DNA of 64,000 nt from Eudoraea adriatica DSM 19308 (GTDB lineage: Bacteria > Bacteroidota > Bacteroidia > Flavobacteriales > Flavobacteriaceae), in NCBI RefSeq assembly GCF_000382125.1, contig NZ_KB907548.1, positions 62,001 through 126,000 on the forward strand, written 5' to 3'. The first letter of the stretch is position 1; every line of letters begins with the position of its first letter. The position numbers were made by a program, and so were the translations under genes. This document shows, piece after piece, positions 15,385 through 24,315 of the stretch. The notes under the pieces were generated by a model, which was not told where the DNA came from, searched no databases, and saw only the letters and a program-made list of their open reading frames with translations.

Positions 15385-16527
15385 ATGCAAACCTGCAGAA
15401 TTTGTTTTGTAATGCTTGCCTCTTTCTTAATTGGGTGCAGTGATAATACTGATGGCTATCAGGAATCAAAAGAGGAATTCCCGAATTTGGATGCAACCTA
15501 CTCGCTATTGTTTGAAACCAATGGACTTCTATCACTCATTAAGCTAAGTGCAAATGCTGAAGCTATTTTCCCGGATCCCGGAATAAGTGAATTTGAAAGT
15601 ATTTTACTCCCTTCAGTGACTTACAGAAATGGAGATGAAATAAGTCTCTTTCATTCTCTGGCAGATTGTTCTGGCAATATTTCATTATATAATTTTAAAA
15701 ATGATGCGCTGAAAAAAACCGTTGTCTTTGATGATTTGAGAAATTGCGACCTTATTGTCCACGCACTCGCTCATTATGGTAATATGTTCTACATTGGCTA
15801 TGAGGTTCCGGGTACCGGAGCCAAAGAAACACTCTATTATGCTCGTATAATTGATTCTTCCCCAACAGAACCGGAATTTTTTGATATTGAAATAGATAAA
15901 AAACCCCTACAGGCAATAGTTTCAAATAACAGGGTATTTGTTTTATCAGAGGATATGGAAGATAGTTATAGAAATTACCTTTTGGTATATGATACACAGG
16001 AAGAAGAATTTACTGCAGATATAAATCTCGGATTTGAGGCGCAAAAACTATTTAAATCTGATGATGGTAATATAATAGTCAGTTATCCCGAAATGCATAA
16101 TTTTGTTAGCAGTTCTACCATGGCGATAGTCAAAACGACGCGTTATGAAGAAGGTAAAGAACCCGGATTTGCAGATTCTGAGGCCTCCTTTAGCGATGAG
16201 CAGGGGAATCTATATTATTCAATGCAAACGGATTATTCCGGGACTTCATATCCCAATATTCCCGCCGTTTATGATTTTCAAACGAATACCGCAATTCTGT
16301 ATTACTACGAGAATTTTTTATCTGAGCAGGAACAACTCGTTGAATTCAAAATTGGCAGTACGACCATGGTTTCATATGATGCCAAAAACAACCTTGTTTT
16401 AATTGGATATAAAAAGGCGGGTGATCCTGATAAAGGGGGGCTATTACGCATAAGACCAATTCCTAATCCGGCATTTATAGACAATATTGACGTTAATGGG
16501 GTGCCTTTTCAGTTATACACAGATTAA
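15385..16527 (+). CDS. Secreted lipoprotein, beta-propeller-like, unknown function
   Basis: A 380-residue protein with a lipoprotein signal ending in FLIGCSDN (Cys18). The rest is beta-rich with repeating segments such as NNRVFVLSEDM, YLLVYDTQEEEF and NNLVLIGYKK, reminiscent of a propeller, but I do not recognise a named family. Three further cysteines occur (two in the CSG/NCD region, about 90-120). It lies 29 bp after the ABC-F gene and may be co-transcribed with it, although no functional link is evident. It converges with the membrane protein gene at 16583. Confidence 0.72.
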   Translation: MQTCRICFVMLASFLIGCSDNTDGYQESKEEFPNLDATYSLLFETNGLLSLIKLSANAEAIFPDPGISEFESILLPSVTYRNGDEISLFHSLADCSGNISLYNFKNDALKKTVVFDDLRNCDLIVHALAHYGNMFYIGYEVPGTGAKETLYYARIIDSSPTEPEFFDIEIDKKPLQAIVSNNRVFVLSEDMEDSYRNYLLVYDTQEEEFTADINLGFEAQKLFKSDDGNIIVSYPEMHNFVSSSTMAIVKTTRYEEGKEPGFADSEASFSDEQGNLYYSMQTDYSGTSYPNIPAVYDFQTNTAILYYYENFLSEQEQLVEFKIGSTTMVSYDAKNNLVLIGYKKAGDPDKGGLLRIRPIPNPAFIDNIDVNGVPFQLYTD

Positions 16528-16582
16528 ATTACTGCATCAGGGATCTTAATTAGCGTTGATTTGGAAGTTCCCGGATTTGGGT

Positions 16583-17299
16583 TCAGGCATTAAAATATTT
16601 GCTATTCCATATAGCGGGATTAAAATTCTTGCCCAATGCGAATCCATAAAAAATGACTACGGCAGCGACCGACTTAAACATGAAAAAGAATATTATCATG
16701 AATTCTATTTGGGAATTAGATTTTGAAAAAAGGCCGTCAGGAACAAAAAGCGTTGTCAGAAAACTAATTAAAACAACAAGCAAGGTTAGATTGACAATGT
16801 TCTTAAAGGGCCAAACCAGAATGCGGCGCATAGGATGCAGATCATTCCCCCATTTATCAATTAAATAGAAATATCCATTCCCGATTGGCGCAAATAATAA
16901 AGGATCATCTTTATCCGCTAATTTAAAAAGCTTTGAAGGTGCTACTATTTTAAAACCCTCAATTTCCATTTCATGTTTTTCTTCCAGTAATTTAATCTTA
17001 CTAATTGTTTTATGAGGAATTTCACCCTTAAAATATTTTGAGTCTAAAAACCTAAGCCTGTAGTTAATACAGATTTCCTTAATTTGATCAATGTGAAAAA
17101 TTCTATCTGTCTCCAGCAGATCGAAGTTGAAACTATTTTCTACTCGACTGGTGTTGCCCGATATTTTCTTCAGAATTTTCTCTTCTTTCCTGGCAGATTT
17201 CTGCAAGAGCAAATAGACTTCCCTAATAATTTGTTCTTCGGAGAACTGAAGTTTGGTCTTATGAAGTTGCTCCTGAATATTCGTGGGTTTAAATAACAT
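16583..17299 (-). CDS. Membrane-anchored protein of unknown function, two C-terminal TM segments
   Basis: A 238-residue protein. Residues 1-155 are charged and helical, followed by the aromatic-rich stretch LLFAPIGNGYFYLIDKWGND, which I recall as conserved in flavobacterial hypothetical proteins. Two hydrophobic segments (about 168-188, IVNLTLLVVLISFLTTLFV; and about 198-220, FMIIFFFMFKSVAAVVIF) should anchor it in the inner membrane with the large N-terminal part in the cytoplasm. It has its own consensus promoter 25 bp upstream. It is divergent from the fasciclin gene. No enzyme motif is visible. Confidence 0.78.
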   Translation of the reverse strand: MLFKPTNIQEQLHKTKLQFSEEQIIREVYLLLQKSARKEEKILKKISGNTSRVENSFNFDLLETDRIFHIDQIKEICINYRLRFLDSKYFKGEIPHKTISKIKLLEEKHEMEIEGFKIVAPSKLFKLADKDDPLLFAPIGNGYFYLIDKWGNDLHPMRRILVWPFKNIVNLTLLVVLISFLTTLFVPDGLFSKSNSQIEFMIIFFFMFKSVAAVVIFYGFALGKNFNPAIWNSKYFNA

Positions 17300-17324
17300 A
17301 AGTTTCTTTTTCTAGCAATGGACT

Positions 17325-17354
17325 CAAAAATAATGAATTGACTTTATGATACAA
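17325..17354 (-). promoter_or_regulatory. Promoter of the two-TM membrane protein gene
   Basis: On the minus strand TTG (17354-17352) and TATTTTTG (17332-17325) are 19 bp apart, matching the Bacteroidota consensus. The predicted start near 17318 leaves a leader of about 18 nt before the ATG at 17299. Confidence 0.72.
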
Positions 17355-17502
17355 ATTCTGTTTAACATTTCATCAATGTTAATATTTTGTTAAATTCTTT
17401 CAAATGCATTTTCAACTTGTTGCATCTCTGCTTCATAATTGTATCTTGTCGGGCTTTCTTTACCGTTCATCGATAATTCCGAACAATATAAATTAGATAC
17501 CT

Positions 17503-18054
17503 ATGAAAATTTTGGCAACCCCCCTTAGCCTGCTCGCCATAATGGTATCTTTAACAACTTTTTCTCAAACTTCTCTGGTTTCCTCCAAAAATGATCATAC
17601 GGAAAAAACAATCATTCGAAGCACTGAGGAATCTCAAATTCACAAAATACTTCTTACTGCCTTAAAAGCAGCTGATCTGGAAGAAACACTTGCAGGAGAA
17701 GGTCCATTTACCGTTTTTGCCCCTTCAGACGGAGCCTTTGAGAAAATGTCTTCAGAAAAAATAACTGAACTACTGAGACCTGAAAATAAAAGGGCACTGC
17801 AATCTTTTGTTACTTACCATATCGTTGCAGGTAACCTTACGGCATCAAAAATATTAAAGGCAATGTGTAGTGGTAAAGGTACTGCGAGCTTGACTACGGT
17901 TCAGGGTAATGAGCTATTGGTTACGATGGATGGAGTTGACATTGTTCTAACAGACTGTTTTGGAAATATTGCCAGGATAACCTCTGCGGATTTCAATCAA
18001 AGTAATGGAGTGATTCATGTAATAGACAGGGTAATTATACCAAATCAATTATAG
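17503..18054 (+). CDS. Fasciclin (FAS1) domain protein, secreted
   Basis: A 183-residue exported protein: signal peptide (LLAIMVSLTTFSQ, cleavage near residue 22) and a single FAS1 domain (about 45-180). The H1-type motif GPFTVFAPSDGAF and the H2-type VIHVIDRVIIP are both clear, with TYHIVAG in between. FAS1 domains mediate adhesion or carbohydrate and protein contacts; the ligand is unknown. An unusual Cys-containing insert (MCSGKG, and later DCFGN) appears where the family usually has plain loops; two cysteines could form a disulfide. The stop lies 1 bp from the pheT stop (convergent), with no terminator between. Confidence 0.92.
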   Translation: MKILATPLSLLAIMVSLTTFSQTSLVSSKNDHTEKTIIRSTEESQIHKILLTALKAADLEETLAGEGPFTVFAPSDGAFEKMSSEKITELLRPENKRALQSFVTYHIVAGNLTASKILKAMCSGKGTASLTTVQGNELLVTMDGVDIVLTDCFGNIARITSADFNQSNGVIHVIDRVIIPNQL

Positions 18055-18055
18055 T

Positions 18056-20482
18056 CTATCGCAGCTCAGCGCCTAACTCCTTTTCAAATCGTTGTTGTAA
18101 TTTTTTCATGATCTTATCGATCTGCTTATCCGTTAATGTTTTACGGGGATCCCCAATGGTAAATCCTACTGCGTAAGATTTTTTTTCCGGAGGAAGATTC
18201 TTCCCGGTATAAACGTCAAAAAGTGTAATATTTTTTAGCAGATTTCTTTCTGTATCGTATGCAATGGTTTTGATTTCATCAAACGAAATATTGTTGTCCA
18301 ATAATAAAGCCAGATCTCTTTTAACCTCCGGATACCGGGGAATATTCTCAAAAATTATTTTGCTATTGCGTATTATCTCTGATAATTCGTCCCAATTAAA
18401 ATCAGCATAAAAGACATCCTGTTTAATATCAAACTCTTTTAAAATAGATTTTTGAACCATTCCAAAAGAGACCAACTCAGCATTATTCTTTTTAAGACAT
18501 AGGCCTTCAAGAAAAATGCTATTTTGCTTGAAGGAAGATTGGTAATCTACAATACCAAGGCGCTCTAAAACCAATTCAACAGCTGCTTTTAGAAAATAAA
18601 AATCTGTAGGCTTCGAAGGAGAGATCCAGCTGTTCTCATTACGGATACCTGTGACAATTAAGCTTAAGTGCTTGAATTCTGAATACTCCGACTTTGTGCG
18701 TTGGTAGGTTTTCCCGAACTCGAAAAAATTAAGGTTCTGTTTTTTTCTGTTTATATTATAAGAAACTGTTTCCAAAGCGGTAAATAACATGGTTTGTCTC
18801 AAAACGGACAAATCTGTACTCAAAGGGTTTAAAATTGTGACCCTCGATTCTTCAGAATCATTTCCCAACAAAGTATCATTATCAGGAGTGGTTAGGCTAT
18901 TGGTTAAAATTTCATAAAAACCTCTCGCAGCCAACATGTCACCAATTAGTTTTTCGAGTTTATGATCTTCAAAGCGCGTACTGCTTGCAATAGAAGCATT
19001 TAGCTTTTCCTTGGAATCAATGTTGTTATAACCGTAAACCCGCAAAATTTCCTCAATTACATCTACCTCTCTTTGCACATCTACTCTGTAAAACGGTATA
19101 AGCAGTCCCAATCCGGATTCCGTTGAATTTTTAACCTGAATATCCAGGGAGGCTAAAATGGACTTAATAGTGTCTGCCGGTATTTTCTGACCAATTAAAG
19201 TATCAATTTTTTCGAAAGAAAGAAATACCTGATAATCATCTTTTTTTCGGGGATATAGATCAATTATATCAGATGTAATATCTCCTCCGGTGATCTCACG
19301 TATTAATAAGGCCGCCCTGCGCAGGCAATACTCAACATTATTTATATCGACCCCTCTTTCAAAACGAAATGAAGCGTCTGTATTTAATCCATGGCGTTTG
19401 GCAGTTTTCCTGATGGAAACAGGATCGAAATAGGCGCTTTCAAGAAATATTGATTTGGTACTTTCCGTTACACCTGTATTAATGCCTCCAAAAACACCGG
19501 CGATACACATTGGCTTTTCCTCATCGCAAATCATTAGGTCTTCCTCATCCAATATGCGTTCTTCGCCATCCAGGGTCATAAATTTAGTTCCGGATGGTAA
19601 AGTTTTAACAACGATCTTTTTACCCTGAATTCTGTCAGCATCAAATGCGTGCAGGGGCTGTCCTAATTCGTGCAGAACGTAATTTGTGGCATCTACAACG
19701 TTATTGATAGGACTTAAGCCAATAGCACGCAATCTGTTTTTTAACCAATCCGGAGAAGGTTGTACAATTAGGTTACTAAGAGTTACGCCACAGTACCTCG
19801 GTGCCAGGGTATTATCCTCAACGGAAACATCTATTTTTAGCGATCTGTTTTCAACGTTGAAATTACTTACAGAAGGAGTGATAAGTTCGGTTTGTATATC
19901 TCTTTGATTCAGTCCTGCCTTCAAATCCCTGGCCACTCCATGATGACTCATGGCATCAGCTCTGTTTGGTGTTAAGCCTATTTCAAAAACTTCATCTTTC
20001 TCTATTTTAAATATTTCAGAACAGGCTGTTCCCGGTATAAGGGCTTCACTTAAAACCATAATGCCTTCGTGGCTGTCACCTAAACCCAGCTCATCTTCGG
20101 CACAGATCATTCCATGACTCTCAACCCCTCGAATTTTCCCTTTCTTAATCACCAGGGTTTTGCCCTCATTGGTATACAGTGTAGATCCTATTGTAGCCAC
20201 AGGAACCATTTGGCCCTCGGCCACATTTGGTGCACCACAAACTATTTGAACAGGTTTTTCTAAACCAATATCAACCATAGTGAGTTTTAACCTATCGGCA
20301 TCCGGATGCTTTTTGCAGCTTAAGACATGACCCACTACTATACCCTCTAAAGAACCTGGAATAGACTCGAATTGGGAAATACCTTCTACTTCAAGTCCTA
20401 AATTGGTTAGAAGCTCTCCGATTTTTTCAGCTTCCCAGTCGAGTTTAAGAAACTGTTTTAACCAGTTATAGGAAATTTTCAT
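18056..20482 (-). CDS. pheT: Phenylalanine-tRNA ligase beta subunit
   Basis: This is the tRNA-binding and editing subunit of the (alpha-beta)2 enzyme EC 6.1.1.20. The 808-residue length is typical. In order: N-terminal domain, OB-fold tRNA-binding domain (about 42-150, with KKHPDADRLKLTMVD), B3/B4 editing domain (about 210-390, with GLSPINNVVDATNYVLHELG), B5 domain (about 405-475), the catalytic-like core with REVDVIEEILRVYGYNNI and a C-terminal anticodon-binding FDX-ACB domain (about 715-806, starting at FENIPRYPEVKRDLALLLD). pheS is not adjacent; this separation is common in Bacteroidota. A full consensus promoter lies just upstream, with a leader of about a dozen bases. Confidence 0.98.
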   Translation of the reverse strand: MKISYNWLKQFLKLDWEAEKIGELLTNLGLEVEGISQFESIPGSLEGIVVGHVLSCKKHPDADRLKLTMVDIGLEKPVQIVCGAPNVAEGQMVPVATIGSTLYTNEGKTLVIKKGKIRGVESHGMICAEDELGLGDSHEGIMVLSEALIPGTACSEIFKIEKDEVFEIGLTPNRADAMSHHGVARDLKAGLNQRDIQTELITPSVSNFNVENRSLKIDVSVEDNTLAPRYCGVTLSNLIVQPSPDWLKNRLRAIGLSPINNVVDATNYVLHELGQPLHAFDADRIQGKKIVVKTLPSGTKFMTLDGEERILDEEDLMICDEEKPMCIAGVFGGINTGVTESTKSIFLESAYFDPVSIRKTAKRHGLNTDASFRFERGVDINNVEYCLRRAALLIREITGGDITSDIIDLYPRKKDDYQVFLSFEKIDTLIGQKIPADTIKSILASLDIQVKNSTESGLGLLIPFYRVDVQREVDVIEEILRVYGYNNIDSKEKLNASIASSTRFEDHKLEKLIGDMLAARGFYEILTNSLTTPDNDTLLGNDSEESRVTILNPLSTDLSVLRQTMLFTALETVSYNINRKKQNLNFFEFGKTYQRTKSEYSEFKHLSLIVTGIRNENSWISPSKPTDFYFLKAAVELVLERLGIVDYQSSFKQNSIFLEGLCLKKNNAELVSFGMVQKSILKEFDIKQDVFYADFNWDELSEIIRNSKIIFENIPRYPEVKRDLALLLDNNISFDEIKTIAYDTERNLLKNITLFDVYTGKNLPPEKKSYAVGFTIGDPRKTLTDKQIDKIMKKLQQRFEKELGAELR

Positions 20483-20499
20483 TGGTTAGTTTTAGCCTG

Positions 20500-20530
20500 C
20501 AAAGATAAAACAAAGGACTTACACATTCAA
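20500..20530 (-). promoter_or_regulatory. pheT promoter
   Basis: On the minus strand TTG (20530-20528) and TATCTTTG (20507-20500) are 20 bp apart, a full consensus match. The transcription start should be near 20494, giving a leader of about 12 nt with no room for an attenuator. Confidence 0.8.
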
Positions 20531-20609
20531 TATACCGGACGTTGAATAGCTTTATTTTTTATTGAAGGATATTAGTCGTTATTTCGCATGAAATAATATA
20601 ACTGATCCA

Positions 20610-21830
20610 ATGAGAAGATTTTACTGCTTTTCCCTGCTCTTTTTAACATTATTTTCCTGTGTTAGTCCTGAAAATGAAGGCCTGAGAGAGGGCAGGTGGC
20701 TCGCTCAATTGGAGGTTATGGACAACAAGGTCCTTCCCTTTAATTTTGATTTAAGAAAAGAGGAATCAGGTTATGTGATGGACATTTACAATGCCGGAGA
20801 AACCATTCAGGTTGATGAGATTGAAATTGATAATGACACCATAAAGATAAAAATGCCCGCATTTGAGGGCTATATCTCAGGTACATATAGTAATTCAGCT
20901 ATTAATGGCGAATTTATAAAAGAAAGCCTGGATAGGATAGTACCATTTTATGCCGTATTTGGCGATAGTACCAGATTTCGTAGCACAGAAAATGCCGGAT
21001 TAAACGTTTCGGGGATATGGGAAACCAAATTCAGTCCGGATACTGATGAGGAGTATTTGGCTAAAGGAATTTTTACACAGGAAAAAAATAAGGTTACCGG
21101 AACGTTTAGAACCAACACCGGTGATTATCGATATCTGGAAGGAATTGTAGACGGTGACAGTTTAAGATTATCAACTTTTGACGGAGCTCATGCTTTTTTG
21201 TTTACCGCAAAGGTGACGGATAGTAGTTTAAGCGGTACTTTTTATTCAGGAAATCATTTTAAAGAACCTTTTATTGCTCTCAGGAATGACGAATTTGAAT
21301 TGGCTGATGCGGAATCGCTCACATTTTTAAAAGAAGGATATGATGAATTGCAGTTTTCGTTTCCTGACACCAATGATAATCTCATTTCACTGGAGGATTC
21401 CAGATTTAAAGAGAAAGTGGTAATCATTCAAATCATGGGAACCTGGTGTCCGAATTGCCTTGATGAAACCAGATTTTTGTCGGATTATATAAAAACCGGG
21501 AAACAAGACAATTTAGAAGTCGTTGCATTAGCTTTCGAGTATGCCAAAACCAAAGACCTGGCGTTTCAAAGAATAGAAAGAATAAAAAGCAGAGTAGGGG
21601 TTCCCTATCCAATTCTTCTTGCCCAGTATGGCAGTTCAGATAAAATTAAGGCAAATGAAAAACTACCTATGTTAAATCATATTTTGTCATACCCAACAAC
21701 CATTTTTATTGATAAAGGCGGAAAGGTAAGGAAGATTCATACAGGATTTAACGGGCCTGCTACCGGAGAAAAGTATATTGAATTTAAGGAAGATTTTGAG
21801 GATTATATTGATTTGCTCTTAAGTGAATAA
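20610..21830 (+). CDS. TlpA-like lipoprotein thiol-disulfide oxidoreductase
   Basis: A 406-residue lipoprotein (Cys17 in TLFSCVSPE) with a beta-rich N-terminal region (about 20-235) and a C-terminal thioredoxin fold (about 250-405). The redox motif MGTWCPNCLDE carries an intact CxxC, and the cis-Pro is in SYPTTIFID. It should work in the periplasm as a thiol-disulfide reductant, in contrast to the degenerate relative at 12171-13550. The gene converges with leuB. A short perfect hairpin (TTATTTC-GCAT-GAAATAA, 20579-20596) lies in the leader, 13 bp before the start, and could affect translation. Confidence 0.9.
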   Translation: MRRFYCFSLLFLTLFSCVSPENEGLREGRWLAQLEVMDNKVLPFNFDLRKEESGYVMDIYNAGETIQVDEIEIDNDTIKIKMPAFEGYISGTYSNSAINGEFIKESLDRIVPFYAVFGDSTRFRSTENAGLNVSGIWETKFSPDTDEEYLAKGIFTQEKNKVTGTFRTNTGDYRYLEGIVDGDSLRLSTFDGAHAFLFTAKVTDSSLSGTFYSGNHFKEPFIALRNDEFELADAESLTFLKEGYDELQFSFPDTNDNLISLEDSRFKEKVVIIQIMGTWCPNCLDETRFLSDYIKTGKQDNLEVVALAFEYAKTKDLAFQRIERIKSRVGVPYPILLAQYGSSDKIKANEKLPMLNHILSYPTTIFIDKGGKVRKIHTGFNGPATGEKYIEFKEDFEDYIDLLLSE

Positions 21831-21878
21831 TTCAAAATTTAGGTGAGGTAACTTAGGGATCATTAAATAATACCCTTC

Positions 21879-22997
21879 TTAAATTATGGTAGATTTACCC
21901 AGCCAAATATTCTCCCTGTTGATTGTAGGATGATCATCTAATTCCCTGATATTGCTGGAAATAAAATCACCTACATCATTGGTTCCATATTTGCTGTTTT
22001 TATCCAAATCAGGAGTTACAATGTCATTTTTCATGGACTTAAGTACGGCTATTACAACTGCTTTTGACTCTTCATCCAGCTTAAAATGGTCTAGCAGCAT
22101 AGCCGTAGATAAAATTGAAGCTATAGGGTTGGCAATATCTTTATCTTTAGCCTGTGGATAAGAACCATGAATTGGCTCAAAGAGTGCATGGCTTTCGCCC
22201 ACTGAGGCAGAAGGCAGGAGTCCGATTGAACCCCCAATTACACTTCCCTCGTCAGAAAGAATATCGCCAAACATATTTTCAGTCAGTATGACATCAAATT
22301 GACTCGGATTTAAAATAAGTTGCATTGCTGCATTATCTATAAATAAGAATTCCAAAGCAACTTCCGGGTAACTTTCTCCAATTTTAGATACTACTTTTCG
22401 CCAGAGTCTTGAAGATTCCAGGACATTTGCCTTGTCCACAAGTGTTACTTTCTTTCTTCTTGTTTTGGCCGCCTTAAATGCCATATGAGCTATACGACTA
22501 ATTTCTGCCTCAGAATAGGTGCATAAGTCCGATGCAACAGTACCGTCTTTGCTCAAATGTTTCTCACCAAAATAAATGCCACCAATAAGTTCGCGGTAGA
22601 TTACAAAATCTGTACCCCGGATAATTTTTTTCTTCAACGGAGATTTATCAATAAGCGTTGGAAATACTTTTACCGGTCGGATATTGCTAAAAAGTTCCAG
22701 CTCTTTCCTTAATTTTAAAAGACCCTGCTCCGGCCTGATTTTGGCATCAGGATCGTTGTCATACTTAGGATCACCGATTGCCCCGAACAAAACGGCATCT
22801 GCCTCCTTACATAATTTTAAAGTGGAATCAGGAAGTGGGTTACCTGTTTTATCTATTGCTTTAGCGCCAACTACTCCTTCGATAAACTTAAACTGATGAC
22901 CAAATATTTCCTCAACGGCCCGAAGACACTTTACGGCTTGAGCAGACACTTCGGGGCCAATTCCGTCACCGGGCAAAAGTGCAATTGTAAGGTTCAT
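21879..22997 (-). CDS. leuB: 3-isopropylmalate dehydrogenase
   Basis: This NAD-dependent enzyme (EC 1.1.1.85) performs the oxidative decarboxylation step of leucine synthesis. The 372 residues are typical. Visible motifs are LLPGDGIGPEV at the N-terminus, RELIGGIYFGE, the substrate-binding Lys/Asp stretch VTLVDKANVLESSRLWR, LTENMFGDILSDEGS and GGSIGLLPSAS, with YEPIHGS-type FEPIHGSYPQA. It starts directly after the leuA stop (no spacing), so the two are an operon. leuC and leuD, which encode the isomerase between the two steps, are not in the window and must be elsewhere. Confidence 0.97.
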   Translation of the reverse strand: MNLTIALLPGDGIGPEVSAQAVKCLRAVEEIFGHQFKFIEGVVGAKAIDKTGNPLPDSTLKLCKEADAVLFGAIGDPKYDNDPDAKIRPEQGLLKLRKELELFSNIRPVKVFPTLIDKSPLKKKIIRGTDFVIYRELIGGIYFGEKHLSKDGTVASDLCTYSEAEISRIAHMAFKAAKTRRKKVTLVDKANVLESSRLWRKVVSKIGESYPEVALEFLFIDNAAMQLILNPSQFDVILTENMFGDILSDEGSVIGGSIGLLPSASVGESHALFEPIHGSYPQAKDKDIANPIASILSTAMLLDHFKLDEESKAVVIAVLKSMKNDIVTPDLDKNSKYGTNDVGDFISSNIRELDDHPTINRENIWLGKSTII

Positions 22998-24170
22998 TTA
23001 TGCAATACTTTCAATATTTATTGGACTTGCTTCAATGATTTGATGGATATCAGTATCAACAATTTCTTTTTTCTGGTCGGCAAATTTTAAGAATTCAGTG
23101 TAAACACTATCCAATTGTACTTTTGTTAGTTCATAACCAACTTTTTTGGCCCTGTATGCCAATGCAGCTCTACCACTTCTTGCTGTCAGGACAATGGAAG
23201 ATTCGTTGACCCCTACATCCTCAGGGTCAATGATTTCATAGGTTTCCCGTTTTTTAATCACTCCATCCTGATGAATTCCTGAACTATGCGCAAATGCATT
23301 CGAGCCAACAATAGCTTTGTTGGGCTGCACTACCATCCCCATTTTATGTGAGACCATCTGACTGGTACTGTATAATAATTTGCTGTTAATATCCGTATCC
23401 AGATTTAGATCCGGGTGCTGTCTTAAAATCATCACAACCTCTTCAAGAGAAGTATTCCCGGCTCTTTCACCAATGCCATTAATTGTGCATTCTATCTGTC
23501 TGGCACCATTTATTACTCCCGAAATTGAATTGGCTGTTGCCAGGCCCAGGTCATTATGACAGTGGCAGGAAAGTTTGGCTTTTTCAATTCCTTTTACATT
23601 CTCTTTGAGATACTTCATTTTTGCACCATACTCTTCCGGCAGACAATATCCCGTAGTATCGGGTATATTCAATACAGTAGCACCGGCTTTGATAACAGCT
23701 TCGCATACGCGTGCCAGGTATTCATTATCGGTTCTTCCAGCATCTTCGGCATAAAACTCCACATCTTCGACAAAAGTTTTTGCATATTTGACCGCATCTA
23801 TTGCTCTTTCAAGAATTTTATCAGGGGTTGAATTAAATTTGTATTTGATGTGTGACTCAGAAGTGCCAATTCCAGTATGTATTCGTGGTTTTTTAGCATA
23901 TTTCAGAGCTTCAGCAGCTACTTCGATATCTTTCCTGACAGACCTTGTTAATCCGCATACTGTTGCTTCCTTTACAATTTTTGCAATTTCATTAACAGAT
24001 TTAAAGTCACCAGGACTCGAAATTGGAAATCCGGCTTCAATGATATCAACACCCAATTGGTCCAGCCGTTCCGCAATTACAAGTTTCTGTTTAGAATCTA
24101 ATTTACAGCCCGGAACTTGTTCCCCATCCCTGAGTGTAGTATCAAAAATGTCTACCTTATCCATACTCAT
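22998..24170 (-). CDS. leuA: 2-isopropylmalate synthase, short form without regulatory domain
   Basis: This enzyme (EC 2.3.3.13) condenses acetyl-CoA with 2-oxoisovalerate, the committed step to leucine. It contains the DRE-TIM barrel: [13 protein letters not shown] at the N-terminus, [14 protein letters not shown] with metal-binding histidines, [13 protein letters not shown] and [10 protein letters not shown]. At 390 residues it lacks the C-terminal LeuA dimer domain (about 120 residues) that binds leucine in the usual 500-plus-residue enzyme, so leucine feedback through that domain is not possible. Related short enzymes include homocitrate and citramalate synthases, but the tight pairing with leuB favours leucine synthesis. 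Two closely spaced ATGs exist (24170 and two codons later); the choice is immaterial. Confidence 0.93.
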   Translation of the reverse strand: MSMDKVDIFDTTLRDGEQVPGCKLDSKQKLVIAERLDQLGVDIIEAGFPISSPGDFKSVNEIAKIVKEATVCGLTRSVRKDIEVAAEALKYAKKPRIHTGIGTSESHIKYKFNSTPDKILERAIDAVKYAKTFVEDVEFYAEDAGRTDNEYLARVCEAVIKAGATVLNIPDTTGYCLPEEYGAKMKYLKENVKGIEKAKLSCHCHNDLGLATANSISGVINGARQIECTINGIGERAGNTSLEEVVMILRQHPDLNLDTDINSKLLYSTSQMVSHKMGMVVQPNKAIVGSNAFAHSSGIHQDGVIKKRETYEIIDPEDVGVNESSIVLTARSGRAALAYRAKKVGYELTKVQLDSVYTEFLKFADQKKEIVDTDIHQIIEASPINIESIA

Positions 24171-24315
24171 TATTTTTGCATAATTTTAGTCACTATACGA
24201 ATATATAGTTAGGAATGTGAAATGCTTTAAAACCTAAAATGCATTTACAACGTTAATATACTTTTTAGCATTCGTAAAGTATTGAAAAACAGCTATATAA
24301 ATTATATTTTTTACG

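Noticed and set aside
24171-24315. Leucine attenuator or leader peptide upstream of leuA
   Set aside because: No short ORF with a leucine run and no terminator/antiterminator hairpins in the 145-bp gap.
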